Source of the DNA: Balamuthia mandrillaris
Taxonomy: Eukaryota; Discosea; Longamoebia; Balamuthiidae
Assembly: GCA_031835245.1 (NCBI GenBank)
Contig: JAVKOQ010000008.1
Span: 124,001 to 188,000, forward strand
Length of the DNA: 64,000 nucleotides
Direction of reading: 5' to 3'
Shown here one piece after another: positions 21,269 to 33,600 of the stretch. Position 1 is the stretch's first letter; the number at the start of each line of letters is the position of its first letter. The notes beneath the pieces were generated by a model. It was not told the origin of the DNA. It saw nothing but the letters and a program-made list of their open reading frames with translations, and did not search any database. The translations under genes were made by a program, and so were the position numbers.

Positions 21269-22549
21269 ATGGCACAGAAGGAAGAAGATCAAACCGGAAT
21301 CTCGTTCAAGGACTCTGCTTGGCTCAAGGCCTTCCCCTTAAACTCGCAAACGGTGCTGGACTACTTCTCGCTCTCCAGCTTCTACGACCGCACCTGCAAC
21401 AACGAGCAGTGCAAAATGCAGGGCAGGGATTTGTCCTTTCTCACCCGCATGGTAGGGCCTGAGTACGCGCTCTTCTATGCCGCCGAGGCGGAGGGCCTCT
21501 TTGTCATTCGCAAGCAGATCAGGGAGAGCCCCGAGACAGTCACTCCCATACACACCTATTACATCGTGCAGGGCACCATCTATCAGGCTCCCAGCCTTCA
21601 TGCCGTTATTTCTTCTCGCATGGTACCAAACGGCTTCCCCCTCCTCTCTTCTCTACTCTTCTTGTTCACTCGTTCTCTGATTTTCTCGATGTCTCTTTCT
21701 CTGCTCTCGCCCTCTCGCATTTCCTCACCCTTTTCTCTTTCGTTCCCTCCCTACTACGCTTCTCCTCCACTCTTCTCTTTTGTTTCTCTCATTCTCCTGC
21801 TATGATGCCTCTCCTTCACCGCTTCTCTCTATCACTTTACTTACCTCTGCTTTTGTTGTTGCAGATATCTTGCATGTATTACTTGCACCAGTCCTTTCAG
21901 GAGTTACACAGCTACATCGAGTTTGATCCCTCCGAAAGACCAGCCACTATGTACAATTATAACTTTAGCAAGCAGAAGAAACGATCCACAGCCGAGACAG
22001 CCGCAAAAGGAGAAAAGACAAAAGACAAAAGAAGAAGAAAGGAAGAGGAAGGGAGCGAAGAAGACGAAGGCGAAGAAGAAGAAGGCGCAGGAGATGACGA
22101 GGAAGGAGAAGACGAGGGGGAGAGCGACGAAGAAGATGAGACCGATGGAGAGGAAGAGAACGAGGAAGCAAAACGGATAGAAGCTTCTGGGCAGGAGCAA
22201 TCCTTGCATGCTAGAACGGCGGAGGAGCTTTACGAAGAACAACAAAAGATAAAACGGAGCGAACGGATTCTCAAGTCGGTGTTTGCCAAGGTTCTACTAC
22301 CGCTCTCGCTCTTTACATTTGTTTTTTTTTTGTTTTGTCATTCCTCTTCGTTCTCGCACTCTTTTTGACACGTTCTCCAGTTCCCCATTCCTCCGATTGC
22401 GCAGCAGCCTGTTCCTGGTGTAAAACCTCCTGGTGAAGGTGCGTATTTATTCCTCTTCCTATTCTCTCTTCTCTATTTAACAAAACACTCTTGAAACAAA
22501 AAGCAAACATAAATGGACAGCCGTAAAGTCACTTCTTCGTTGTAAATAG
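21269..22549 (+). CDS. MED6: Mediator complex subunit 6, spliced
   Basis: Starts MAQKEEDQTGISFKDSAWL. The first exon carries the MED6 signatures DYFSLSSFYDRTCNNEQCKM, VGPEYALFYAAEAEGLFVIR and TPIHTYYIVQGTIYQAPSLH. Exon 2 (about 21865-22290) completes the domain with CMYYLHQSFQEL and adds a long Asp/Glu/Lys-rich tail. Two short exons finish the protein as FPIPPIAQQPVPGVKPPGEA then VKSLLRCK and the stop at 22547-22549. MED6 is in the Mediator head and needed for RNA polymerase II activation; it acts in the nucleus. The acidic insert is long compared with yeast or human MED6. The final exon was assigned by splice phase and is the least certain part. MED22, also in the head, lies 14 kb away. Confidence 0.92.
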
Positions 22550-22681
22550 TTCATATTTAAAAGTCACAATAACAGAAAACTGAGACACAAAAAGACAGAA
22601 GATAAACACGTGTTTACAATACAAAGTGAAGTGACGGTAAGTTAAAACTAACAAAATACACATAACCTACAGAGCTCTTAG

Positions 22682-25022
22682 TTAGTTAGACTTGAAGGAG
22701 TAAGCGCCACCAGCTTCGTTTACCAAGCGTTGGAAATGTGGCACGCTTTTGTTGCACAGCGAGAATTTAGTCTAGCGCGAATGAAGAGAAGAAGAGAACG
22801 GAGAAACAAAGACATACCAATAGAACACATTATCAAGGTAAGCATACTCTGCCGTGTTCAGCGTCTTATTGCAAACGCTGCACTTGAAACAGCCCTTGTG
22901 GAAGTGCTTGCCGTTGGCAACGAGCCGCTCCATCGGATAGACGGTCTTGGAGCAGCCCACGCACTTGCTTGGCGTCATGTCGAGGTTGGTACTGCTGTCC
23001 GCCCGCGAGCGATCTACTGCCGTATTCTGTTTTTGGTTTGTCGTTTTGGTGTTAGTTTTGTTTTGCAAGAAGAAGAAGAAGCAAGAAGAACAAGAACAAG
23101 AACAAGAAGAACAACAACAACATAAGACAACATAAGACAACAACAACAACAAGAAGAAGAAGAAGAACAAGAAGAGGAACGAATAAGAAAGAAGACAGAA
23201 GAAAATACCTTTCTAGGAGCGACAGGAGCGCTATCCTCAATCTTATCTTTGAGGAGAGTGATGACGACCTGATCGGAGCTGCCTTGCATCAACATGTCTC
23301 CCTCGTACTGGACCACTCCCCTCTTCTTGGCCACGTTCAAGGTGGCGGCAAGAGCAGGCATGCTGCCGACCGTTCCATCGAACAACACCTGGAAGGTAAC
23401 CGTTGGCTTTGAACCTGCATTTTTTTGGTAATGTTTTTGTTTGGTTTTTGAGTTAACATAAGAAACACACAAAGTTAGGCAAGAGAGAGAAGAAGCAGAT
23501 GAAGAAGAAGGTTACCTCCGGTGCCGAGCCTTTTGACCTCGGTGATGAGGTTACGTATTTGTGTGTCCATCCATTTCACTCCTTTGTTCACGCGCTCGTT
23601 TGCCATATCGTCAAACTTTTATATAGGAACAAAATGAACAGGGTAAGGCCATTTGTAAGAAACAACGAAGGAGGGAAAAAAAAGCAAACGAACGGCTTGG
23701 TTCTTGGCGTCTTGTTTCTGTTGCATTTGACTTTCCCAAAGAGAAGCCACTGACTTGCCTTTCGTTGGAGCGACTTGGACGCGATCGTTGCTCACACTGG
23801 TTGGCATCGATTTGCTCTCTTTAGAAGGTACTTCTTTGACCCTGTTGAGTTGTTGTTCTGCTTCGGTCTTTTCTTTTTGTTTCTGTCGTTTGATGGCTTC
23901 CTCTCTTTCTTCGGCTTCTTTGCGACGCTTCGCCTCTTCTGCTTCCTGTTGTTGTCGTCGGAGTCTTTCTTCTTGTTCTCTTTGTTGCCGTTCTCGCTCC
24001 TTCCTTTCTTGCTCTTGTCTCTCTCTGTCTCGTCTTTCTTGTTCTTGTCGTTGTCGCTCTCTTTCTTGTTGCTGTCTCTCTCTTTCTTGCCTTTCCTGTT
24101 CTTGTCGTTGTCGGTCTCGTTCTCTTTCTTGTTCTTGTCGCTGTTTTTCTCGCACGATTCTTTCCTGTTCCTGACGTTCCCGTTCTTGTCGTTGCCGCTC
24201 CTGACGTTCTCGCTCTTGCCTCTCTCGCACGATTCTTTCCTGTTCCTGACGTTCTCTTTCTTGGCGTTGTCGCTCTCTCTCCTTTCTTTCTTGTTCTTGT
24301 TGCTGCCTTTCTATTTCTGCTCTTTCTTGTTCTTGTCTCTCTCTTTCTCTTCTTAGTCTTTCGACTTCTCGTTGTCTGTTGTCTTGCTCCTGTTGCTGGC
24401 GCTCTCTTTCTCTTTCTTGACGCTCGTACTCTCTTCTTTCTCTTTCTCTTTCTGCATCTTCCTGTTGACGTTTCCTTCGGAGCTCCTCTTCTCTTTCTTT
24501 TTGCTCCAAGAACGCTTTTCTTTCCAGTTCAGCTTTTTGTTGTCTCCTCTCCAAAGCTTCTTGATCCCTCCTCAATTTTTCTTGCAGCTCTCTTTCTCTC
24601 TCCTTCTCCTTCTCCTCCTCCTCAACAACTTTCTCCTTTCCTTTCGCCTTTTTGTCGTCCTTCTTCTTCTTTCCTTCTTTCTCCTTTTTGACTTTCTCTT
24701 TGCCCTTGGCATCTGCTCTGGCCTGTTTCTTCGCCTCTTCTTTGAGCTTCTTGCCCCTCTTTTTGCTGAGGCTTGCGGCCAGCTTCTTCTCTTCCTTCTC
24801 CTTCTTTTTGGCCTCCTTTTCTCTCTTCTTCATTTCTTTGGAGACCTTTTGCTTCTTCGTCGTGGCGGACTTTTTTGACTTTTTCTTTTTGTCGCCGCCG
24901 GCGTGAGCTTGGTTCAAGCCGTCATCGCTTTGTGATTTCTGGTTCCAGGACTCGATCAAGGCTCCCACTTGTCCTCCATCTCCTGCTGCTTTTGTCTCCT
25001 TTTTGCTTTTCGTTTTTCCCAT
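22682..25022 (-). CDS. E/R/Q-rich coiled-coil protein with costars and LIM domains, spliced
   Basis: Read right to left: MGKTKSKKETKAAGDGG at 25022, a Lys-rich segment, then a very long Glu/Arg/Gln repeat region (about 24640-23900; ERERQEQERQRQ-like) expected to be a single charged helix or coiled coil. After KSVASLWESQMQQKQDAKNQ an intron leads to a costars domain (MANERVNKGVKWMDTQIRNL, then TVTFQVLFDGTVGS, AKKRGVVQYEGDML, SDQVVITLLKD). The last exons hold one LIM domain with all eight zinc ligands: CVGC, HKGC, CSVC and C..H (FYCVPHFQRL after splicing), ending GGAYSFKSN at 22682. Costars domains (also in ABRA/STARS) regulate actin; LIM domains bind partners in the cytoskeleton. Likely a cytosolic actin regulator. 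An in-frame ATG at 25133 is possible but less likely. Confidence 0.88.
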
Positions 25023-25426
25023 TTTGCTTTTGTTCTTGTTTGTATAGTGCTGCTTTTTGCGCTTGTCTCTCGTTGCACTATTATGACAATTTTCTTTCTT
25101 CCTTTCTTTCTTTTTTTTTGTTTTAGCCTTCACTTAACCTGTAACGAACACCTATTTTTTTTGCGTAATAAAATGCGCCCGAAATAAAAAACATGTCTAT
25201 ATTAATTGGTGGCACGTGATCATCCTATAATCATTATAGAACGAAGCCGATTGGTCGCATTGTCGACATCATTCAATGTTACAGGAAATTTTGACTCTAC
25301 CACCTGGAGTTCACAAGGGGACTAGCGACTCTTAGCCTAGGAGGTCGGAAGGAAGCTTGATGTTCCAATGCTCAAGTTCGCACCTGAAACATCAGAGGCT
25401 GAAAAAAATGCAACATTTTTATTTTT
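25023..25426 (-). promoter_or_regulatory. Promoter of costars-LIM gene plus 3' region of RasGEF
   Basis: A 404-bp gap. CGATTGGTCGCATTGTCGACATC (25248-25270; not all part of one motif) combines an inverted CCAAT box and TGTCGACA (core 25262-25267), about 240 bp from the ATG. GGCACGTGATC near 25211 is an E-box-like palindrome. From about 25290 to 25420 there is non-coding sequence I do not recognise; it does not fold as a tRNA by eye. Confidence 0.45.
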
Positions 25427-28273
25427 TTAATTGCCTTCAGAGTTGTTGGCGGGAACTTGAAGACTCAATCTACGTTTATCACGTTTCTTGCTGGCTCGTT
25501 TGGCTCGTAAAGTACCTCCTACCGCGTTTACTCCGATTGCTTCTCGTGCCATGAAGGCGTGGAGGTCTTCCTCCGTATCAGGCGGCGAGTCAATGAGCAA
25601 AGGCGGCTGGATCACGTCGTCTGCTTTGGGCCTCCGCCGGAAGAGAGACGACCGTCTTCGCTTCTTCTTTGTCTCTTTGTTGTTGCCATCATCATGTTCC
25701 GAGTCTGTTGAATCTGTTGATAGTGCGAGATAATGGAGAGAGTTGTTTTGTTTGTTTGATTTGTGTTGTTCCTTCTGTTGTGTTTTCGATTTGTTGTTGT
25801 GATTGTGAACGACTTTGATACTGCTGTTTACGAGAGGCGAAGAGGCAGGAGAGATTGTGATGGGTGGTGTCTCTGTTTGCCCCACGGTAGCAGTTGAGGT
25901 CGTGGTCGTTCCAGCCCCACCTGCCTTTTTCTTCTGCAGAACCTCCGCCAACTCCAATGGTAGCTCCTGTCTGCTGTTCTTGTGGATGTTGGCCTTATGG
26001 AAATGGCCGTTATTCTGCTGGTTGCTGTTGTTTTTCTGTTGCGATTGCGATGGAGTTGCGGTGTGCCGAGGGCGTGCGGAGGATTCATGCTCCGCGGAGG
26101 ACGCGGAGGACTTGCAGGCAGGGCTCTCCAGGGAGGGCTCGCAGTTCCTGCTCCCCAGGAAGAGCTCCTTCTCGTTCAGCACCAACGGCGGGCGGCGGAG
26201 GTAGTCCTGGATGGGGTCCACCCGGCGGAGCTGGTAGCCCACGGCGGCGCAGGTGTTCATCGAGATCAGGACCTTGCCTAATAGGTTCATCTTATCGAAA
26301 TTTACCCAGCCTGAGGGGTCTTCCGTTCGATCCGGAATTTCCTCGATAAACGTCAGATCCGTCAAGTTGATGCCCTGAAAAGGTAAAATGGGGGGAACCC
26401 TCGTGGCGATCTCCGATCGATAATTGCGGTAATTCTGCTGAGGGTTCATGAGCTGCTCCATGTGGGCCAGCCGCTGGGCCGCCTTCTGGGGCACCCCCTT
26501 CCACGCCCCCTTCAGCCGCTGGATGCAGCTCATGTTGAGGGCGGTGTAGATCTCCATCAGCCCGTTGAAGTTGTTGAGGGCGAGGCAGTGCTGCAGCCCC
26601 CAACAATGGAGAATGATGGGAGGAATGGAGAATGATGGGAGGTGGAATGGAGAGGGAGGAGGAGGAGGAATGCAGAGAGCAATGTTCACAAGCAATGGAG
26701 AGCGAACGAGAGCAGAGAGGTGATTGTTGTCAGTAAGAGAGAATACGAAAAAAAGAAACATGCACAACAAACGAACATGCAAACACACAGAATAGACAAC
26801 AAAACCAGAAAACCAAACTCACCTCTGCCACTTCAATAAATCTCTGGAGGACGGTGGAGCGTTGTTTAGGATTTGGCGTCATGATGATCTCCGTGGCGAC
26901 CCAGTAACACACCTGATTGAAGCGGTCGATCCATCGAATGACGTTGGGAGCGAGCCCGTAGTCGTTCTTGCTCCAGGCCTTGCGAAAGTATTCGTCACGT
27001 TTGATGGACCGGAATATCTCAAAGTCGATGATGGTGAGCTGTCGAGCCACCTCCAAAGGATGAAAGTCCAGAAAGCCGCCATTCACTCGCATTGGTACCA
27101 ACGAGGCGGGTGCGCCCTTCAAAGTTGCCCCTCTGCTTCGTACATTGCCCGCTCTCGCCTTTGATCGCAAACGAACAAGAGTGAGGTGAGGAATATTATA
27201 GAGAGCAGATGAAACTGCTGTGAATAGTGAAGAGGGGCTTACTCTGGCGATCTTGAGGTGTCCAACCCATTTCAAGGACTCGGGAGAGCCCTCCAAATCC
27301 TCCTGGAAGCCATCCAAAGCCTCCATCAATGCTGTGCTGTTCTGAAAATCCTCATAATAAGATTCCAGCCACTTCTTCACAATGTTCAATATTCTGTTGA
27401 AAAAAGAAAGCATAAAGCAGATGAGAAAACCGTTGCAAGAAAGACTCTAGAACGAAACACAAACCTGAGTTGAATGTACAGAATAGCTTGTTTGGTCTCA
27501 GCGCTGATGGAAGCAGCCTGACTTTTTCTAGTAAGCTGCACGAACCTATGTCTCAGCTTCTTGATGAAGCTCAAGCTGTCGATAAAGTACTTGTGGGTGG
27601 CCAGAAACACGTCCACGTATTCTTTGTCCTGAACGTCAACGTTGGCCAGAGCCAACACCAACGCTTCGACGGTGCCGCAGGTGATCACTTTGGTGCCATT
27701 GCCCAAAATACGATACATCAACTCAGAGTTGCTCTCCTTTGGACACAACAGAGCGGTGAGCGACTCTTCTTCCTCCTCCTCTTCCTCCTCTTGTTCTTCT
27801 TGCTCTTTCGCTTCGTCATTTTCTCTTTCGACATCTCCAGTTTTTGTTTCTTTGCTCCTTCCTTGTTGCTCGTCTTCTGCTTTTGGGGCATTGCTATCTT
27901 CTTTGCCTCTTGCTCTTCTTCCTCTTGCGGCTCTGCCTCCTTCTCCTGGCTGCTTTGCCGGTCTTCTTTGTCGCATGGTAATAAACCTTTGCGTCACTTC
28001 GTTGTGAAGTTTCAGCTCCGCTTGAGCCAAATCGGTCTCTGAAGCAGATTCCTCTCCGCCGCTTTCTTCTGTTGTGTCTGTTTCTTGGTCTTTCTCTTTG
28101 GGCGTCGCCTTGGCAGCCGCTGTTGCGTTTGAAGAGGAGGAAGAAGAAAGGGAGGAGGAAGAACGAGTGACTTCGCTTGAAAGAGTGTACGCTCTCTCTT
28201 TCGTGCGGTATATTTGTTCTGGAGAGAAATCCCTACAACAATGTTATCAAAACAAAGAAAGATAAGTGAAGAG

Positions 28274-28314
<41 letters not shown>

Positions 28315-30316
28315 CAGGACAACAAACGCACCAAGAATTCAGAAACGGTACGCTTTTGTATCTTTTCAGCGGTGAGGGCGCGATGTCCAGAAACACGTCG
28401 TCACGCATCTGCTTTCCTCCGGCATGACTTTCTTTTTCCTCCTCATTCCCAACAGTATCAATAGTCTTTCGCGGGCGCGTGGGAGAACCGGTGTTGCTCC
28501 GTGCACGCCGTGGTTCTTGGCCCACTCTTCCCATAGAATATCTTCGCCCTGCCAACAGCTCCGATGCCGATACGGGCTTTATGCGTCTTTCTTCTCCCCC
28601 TGTCTCTTCTTGAATCAAGTTTCTCATTGTAGCAAATGAAGCAGGGGCTCTGGTTATTGATGGAGGAACAAACGGAGCCAAAGAAAGAGGAGAAGAAGGA
28701 ACATGCTCTCGTCGTGCCTGTTCGTTTTCTTGTTCTAACTCCCAATTCAACTGAGAAGAAGTTGGAGAAAGTTGCTGTTTTGTGGTTGATACCGGTTGTT
28801 GTATATTTGGTGATTTGTACTGTTTGCCGTCTTCAATGTCTTCAGCGTTGTTGTTGCTACTGGTGAACGTGGATTGCTTAAACTGACGAAGCAACTCTTC
28901 TTTACTTTGGTGCAACCACGAAAGCATCGGCGCGTTTAACCGTCGATTGACAACCATTTTCTTTTTGGGTTCCTTGCTCAAAGAAGAAGAAGAACAAGAA
29001 GAAGAAGGAGAAGAAGAAGAAGAAGAAATCTTCAAAGCGTTGTGTGCATCCCGTTGTGTATTTCCTTCTGCGTCTTTTTTTCGTTCTCTCTCTTCTTCAG
29101 CTGCTTTTCCTGCTTGTTCTTTCGTTGATCGTTTTCGTAGTTTGCTTTCTGACGATGTTGTGGTTGACGTTGGCGACGTTGTTGATGTTTTCTTTTTTTT
29201 CTCTTTATGATTCCCTCGAGAACTATATGAAGATGAAGAAGATGAAGAGGACGAAGAAGAAGAGGAAGCGGAACCCGTGACGTTGTTACCGGCAAGATAG
29301 GAGTCGAGCAGGTCTTTCGATGCTCTTCGATCGATCACCATCGGGTTCGTACTCGTGGATGAGGGCCGTGGGGTTGTTGAAATCACGTTTGAGGAGGAAG
29401 AGGGGGTTGCTAAGTGCGTACCAGAAGCAGTAGACGAAGAAGCGACCTTTTTCCGAACTGCTTTTTTCACTGTATTGATTGCACCATCCGACTCCGTCAG
29501 ACTTCTTCTTATTCGAGCGGACTTGGGTCGTTTCGCATCTTCTTTGTGTTGCCCCGAAACAGAGGAAGGAAGCAAAAGTGGAGGGAGAGTGCGAACTGGC
29601 TGGCCTGTAGCCGACGTTGTAGTGTTGGAGGTGGACGAAGAAGTGGAGGCAGGAGGCTGTGCTTGTTCTTCTTGTTGAGGGGCACGTTTGCGATGACGTC
29701 GCAAGCTGCTGTGGTTGCTGCTGCTGTTCTTTCTAAGCAACCTCTCGTCGTTGGAACGGCGAGGCCTTGCATTGGTGCTGTTGAGGGCACTGGCAGCGGC
29801 TTCAAGAAGAATAAGATCTCCGCTTTGGCTCGACGTTTTGGAACGGAGAAACCCTTCTTTTCTGGTGGAAACAGAAGCTGAAGAAGAAGAAAACGACGAA
29901 GAGAAGGAAGAGGATTTCGGTGATGATCTATTCTCTGTTTTACTTTGCAGGCCAGGTTTCATGGAAGAGACGGTGGCTTCAGTTTCAGAAGGAGGAGGGG
30001 GTTGTTGGTGTTGTTGAGGCTCGGGCAACATCCCAAAGCTCATGGAGACGGGCCGAGGTTTTTTTCTTCGCTCGGAAAGAGAGCCACCACGAGAAGAGCC
30101 GGGGCCTTTCCTTCTTTGACGGAAGACATCTTCTTCTGTTGTCGTCGTCGCTGAAGAAGAAGCAGACGGGTCTCGGCGTTTATGTTGTATGGAGTGACTG
30201 CGAAGGGATGATCTCGTTTTGTGCTTTTCTGCTGGTGCCACTTCCTCTTCTTCTCCCCTCTCCACTTTCTTCTTTTTCTTTGTTGCCTTTGTTGCTTGCT
30301 GTTGTGGTTCTGCCAT
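25427..30316 (-). CDS. RasGEF (CDC25 homology) protein with long Ser-rich N-terminus, spliced
   Basis: Starts MAEPQQQATKATKKKKKVER at 30316. About 640 residues of Ser/Lys/Arg/Thr-rich low-complexity sequence follow in one exon (30316 to about 28310). Further exons hold a RasGEF N-terminal module (about 27765-27250; SELMYRILGNGTKVITCGTV, EYVDVFLATHKYFIDSLSF, ILNIVKKWLESYYEDF). The CDC25 catalytic domain lies at about 27150-26150: FHPLEVARQLTIIDFEIFRS, NQVCYWVATEII, LNNFNGLMEIYTALNMSCIQ, PFQGINLTDLTFIEE, and then DPSGWVNFDKM. The C-terminal tail is again Ser/Asn/Lys-rich, ending RRLSLQVPANNSEGN at 25427. Such proteins load GTP onto Ras-type GTPases at membranes. A Ras-specific GAP is encoded 10 kb away. 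No PH or other targeting domain is evident. Confidence 0.88.
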
Positions 30317-30636
30317 CTTTATTCCCAATAGCAGTTGTTGTTTTTTGTATTGTTTGTTCGCTTGCTTGCTAGCTGTTTGGGTTGTTTGTTTGTTTGTTTG
30401 TATTCCCTTCCCTCTTGCTTCTCTATTTTTTTTTTTTTTTTTTTTTGTGAGACAGAAACGAAACCGAGTGGTATCGAGGAAACATATAAACAAGAGATCG
30501 AAAGGACGTCCTCCTAAATCCATATTTGGTAAGTAAGTGACGTGTATTTCATCATTTTAAGATAAACATGACATCACTTACTCTTACAAAAGGAAATTCG
30601 GTAAGATCTCCTCGCCCAAAAAGAGAAGAAAGCTGC
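30317..30636 (-). other. 320-bp gap: RasGEF leader and MOCOS 3' end
   Basis: It includes a run of about 20 T (A on the sense strand of RasGEF) near 30427 and GTTTGTTTG repeats. GTAAGTGACGTGTATTTC near 30530 has a CRE-like TGACGTG. No GTCGAC or ATCGAT site was found, which makes this promoter an exception in the window. Confidence 0.4.
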
Positions 30637-33600
30637 TCATCGTTCTTTGTCTTCTTCTTTGTTGGCGTCGTCGTCGTGATCGCCCACGAGAGTGACCGTC
30701 ATGCTCTCTTTGTCCCTTCCGCCCACCACGTAAGGGGCAATGCTGCGTTCGGGCCTGTGAACCAAGTGCACTCCAAACAAAATCATTCCCTTTTTCAAAA
30801 ACCACAAAAAGTGAGCAATAAATAGGAGAGAGAGAGAGAGAGAACAAACTTTGAAACGACGATAAGTGGCAAGAGTGAGTAATGGGGTTTTGTTATGCGT
30901 TCCTGTCTTTTGATTAACGCACACCATTTGACAACGACTACATGCTCCAACAGACTGGTTTCAGAAACAAAGAAGTTAGTGAGAGTGAGAGAGAGAGAGA
31001 GAGAGAGAGAAAGGGTAGAAGAATAAAAATAAGTACCTCAAAAAGCTGTCCTCCAATATACATCTGTTGAAAAGCAGGGCTGTCTTCCATGAATGCATAT
31101 CCTCCCTTCAACACAAAGTTTGGCCGAAACCGAGTCGCCTCCACCTCTTCCACTTCTCCTTCTTCCTCCCCCTTTTCTTTCCCTCTCTCTTTCATTCTTC
31201 TGTTCAAGTCTTTCACGCTTTCTTCCAACACGACCAAAAACTGCGCTTCATTCGCAAACGCAATCTTTGCTTGTTCTTTCTCCTCCTTCCCTTCTTTCTT
31301 CTTGCTCTTTTGTCGACGGAGGTGATGAGAAAGCGGAGAACGTCGAACGAGAAAGGCTGGTTGAAACAAGAAACGACTCCACCAACCCGTTACTCGCTCC
31401 TCTCGATAGATTCTTCCTTTGCCGATGTCCCCACTGCCGCACACTTTGAGGTCTATTTCTTCTTCCGGAAAGTGGCTCAGCGGCAGCCAGAGCTTCTCCA
31501 TGCCGTCCGCCTCAAGAACTAACCATCCATTCTTCCACTTATCTTCTCTTTCTTCATCTCCTTCAATTTGTTGTTCTGTTGCTTCTCTTTCTTTTTGTTG
31601 ATATTCCTCTTCTTGTCTTTGCTCCTCAGTGTGTTGTTTGTTGAAGATGATGCTGCAATGAACGCGGCATAAGGCAGGACATCTCTTCTGATTGAGACCA
31701 CGAAACGCCTCGTCGACCACCATCCACTCGCGATCGTAGAGAAGTCCTTGTTCTCCTAAAGGCCATCCTTCTTCACAAGATGAAGAAGAAGAAGAAGAAG
31801 AAGAAAAGACTTCAAAGCCGCCACATGACTTAACAGGATACACAATGACAGAAGAGAGTTCTAGGTTGTTGTGAGTGGAAGTGGATGTTGGGGATGGCGT
31901 TGAAATAGAGGAAAGAGAGCAGTTCGTTGAAGTATCTACAAAGTACTCTTTTATGAAAGACAACAACCGCTGTGGTATGTTTTGTAAGAATGGCTGATTA
32001 ATCACATGAAACAAAACGAGCAAGCAAGCAAGCAACAAAAAGAGAGAAAGGAGAAGAGGGAAAACCTCAATGTCTTCCCAAGAGCTCATATAGCCTAGAG
32101 AGACTCGTACAGCTCCTGTTGGCTTCCCATGGCAAATGTCTTGATCGTCCCAACAAACATGACCCGCCTGTTATGTTTTTAAGCGTAAAATTTTAGTATG
32201 ATGATAAATGATAATAGAAAGAGAAATAGAAGAACGAGGAAAAACGAACCTCTAGATTCTCTCGAACTTCATCCAGAGAGAGATTCAAATACCTATGACA
32301 AGCGCCGGGATTACAAAAGCAACCACCACGAAGATGAATGCCAGCCACTGCAGCCAACTTTTCCACCTGCCGATAGCCTACCCAACCTCCATTGCTTTTC
32401 CTCAGGTTGAAGCTCAGGATAGGACCAAATGAAGAAGAAGAAGAAGAAGAAGAAGAAGAAGAAGAAGAAGAAGAAGAAGAAGAACGGCCGTATACAGTAA
32501 CTACAGGACGTCCATTGTTGTGTCGAAGAGACTCTAGTTCTTGATGAAGATAACGAATTAGAGTAGAAGTATGTCGTGCAATAGCATGAATGCCTCCTTC
32601 AATTCGCCCTTCCGCAACTTCGTTGTTGAGCACTTCTTTTGCAACAGGTTCGAAAATGGGAAGGAAGTGACGAAGTGATGTGATGTTGAGAAAAGGGAGA
32701 GAACCATCCTCGAAACGTTCATGGAAAGAGTCGCTATCTTTGGCGGCTTGGTTACGAAGAACGTGAAAGCGTTCGCCAGCAGATGACGCGGCAATCGTTC
32801 CTCCTCCGAAATAAGTTTTTCTTAAGATAGATGCAGCTTCTATTGTTCATAGTTGTTGTTTTTGTTTTCGTTAAAAGAAGAAAAACCAAAACAAGAAAGA
32901 TGATGAAACCTTTCTTTACGATCAACGCGCCAAGACCAGAGGGATAGCCAAACATCTTGTAGAACGAGATCGCAACAAAGTCAGCCGGATACCGGCTTAA
33001 ATCCAATGGCGCGTTGGCTGCCAGTGCCGCTGCATCCACCATCACGTACCACCTTTTTAAAAAAAACAAAAATAAAAAAGTTACAAAGAGTAACCAAAGA
33101 AGAATCATTATAACCAGCAATAAAAACAACAAAAAAGTTACAAACAAAACAAAAAACAAGCAATATCAACTCACCGTCGTTTAGCTCGTTGTTGTTTATC
33201 TTCTGCAATTGCGGATGATGAAGATGGAAAAATTACTTTGGTCGGAAGCTTTTCTACTTCTACTGTGTCGTTGTGGTAACGATGGATCCATCGCAAGTCA
33301 TGTTTCTTGCCAGTAAAGTTACATTCTCCGGGAAAGACAAAAAGTCCCAAAGGACAATGATTGTCCTCGGCCGTCTCTGTTACGTTTGGGAGGTCTTGTT
33401 GTTCTTGTTTTTGAGAGGCAGCAGAGGACCAATGCGCGTCGTGTTCTTCCAAGTCCACCATTGCACAATTGGATCCTTTCTCTGCTGCATATCTATTCCA
33501 AAAGAAAGCAAAGAAAAGCCATTAGAAAAATAAGAATCAACAGACAACGGAGAAACACGGAGAACAAGAGAGAAGCGGGGTAGTAAAGAACGAGGAACAT

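Noticed and set aside
24372-24906. Plus-strand open frames rich in Leu/Phe/Ser
   Set aside because: They mirror the Glu/Arg/Gln/Lys repeat exon of the costars-LIM gene; no family motifs and no independent start context.
30568-30825. Plus-strand frame opposite the MOCOS C-terminus
   Set aside because: It is antisense to the conserved MOSC end ([21 protein letters not shown]) and has no recognisable domain.
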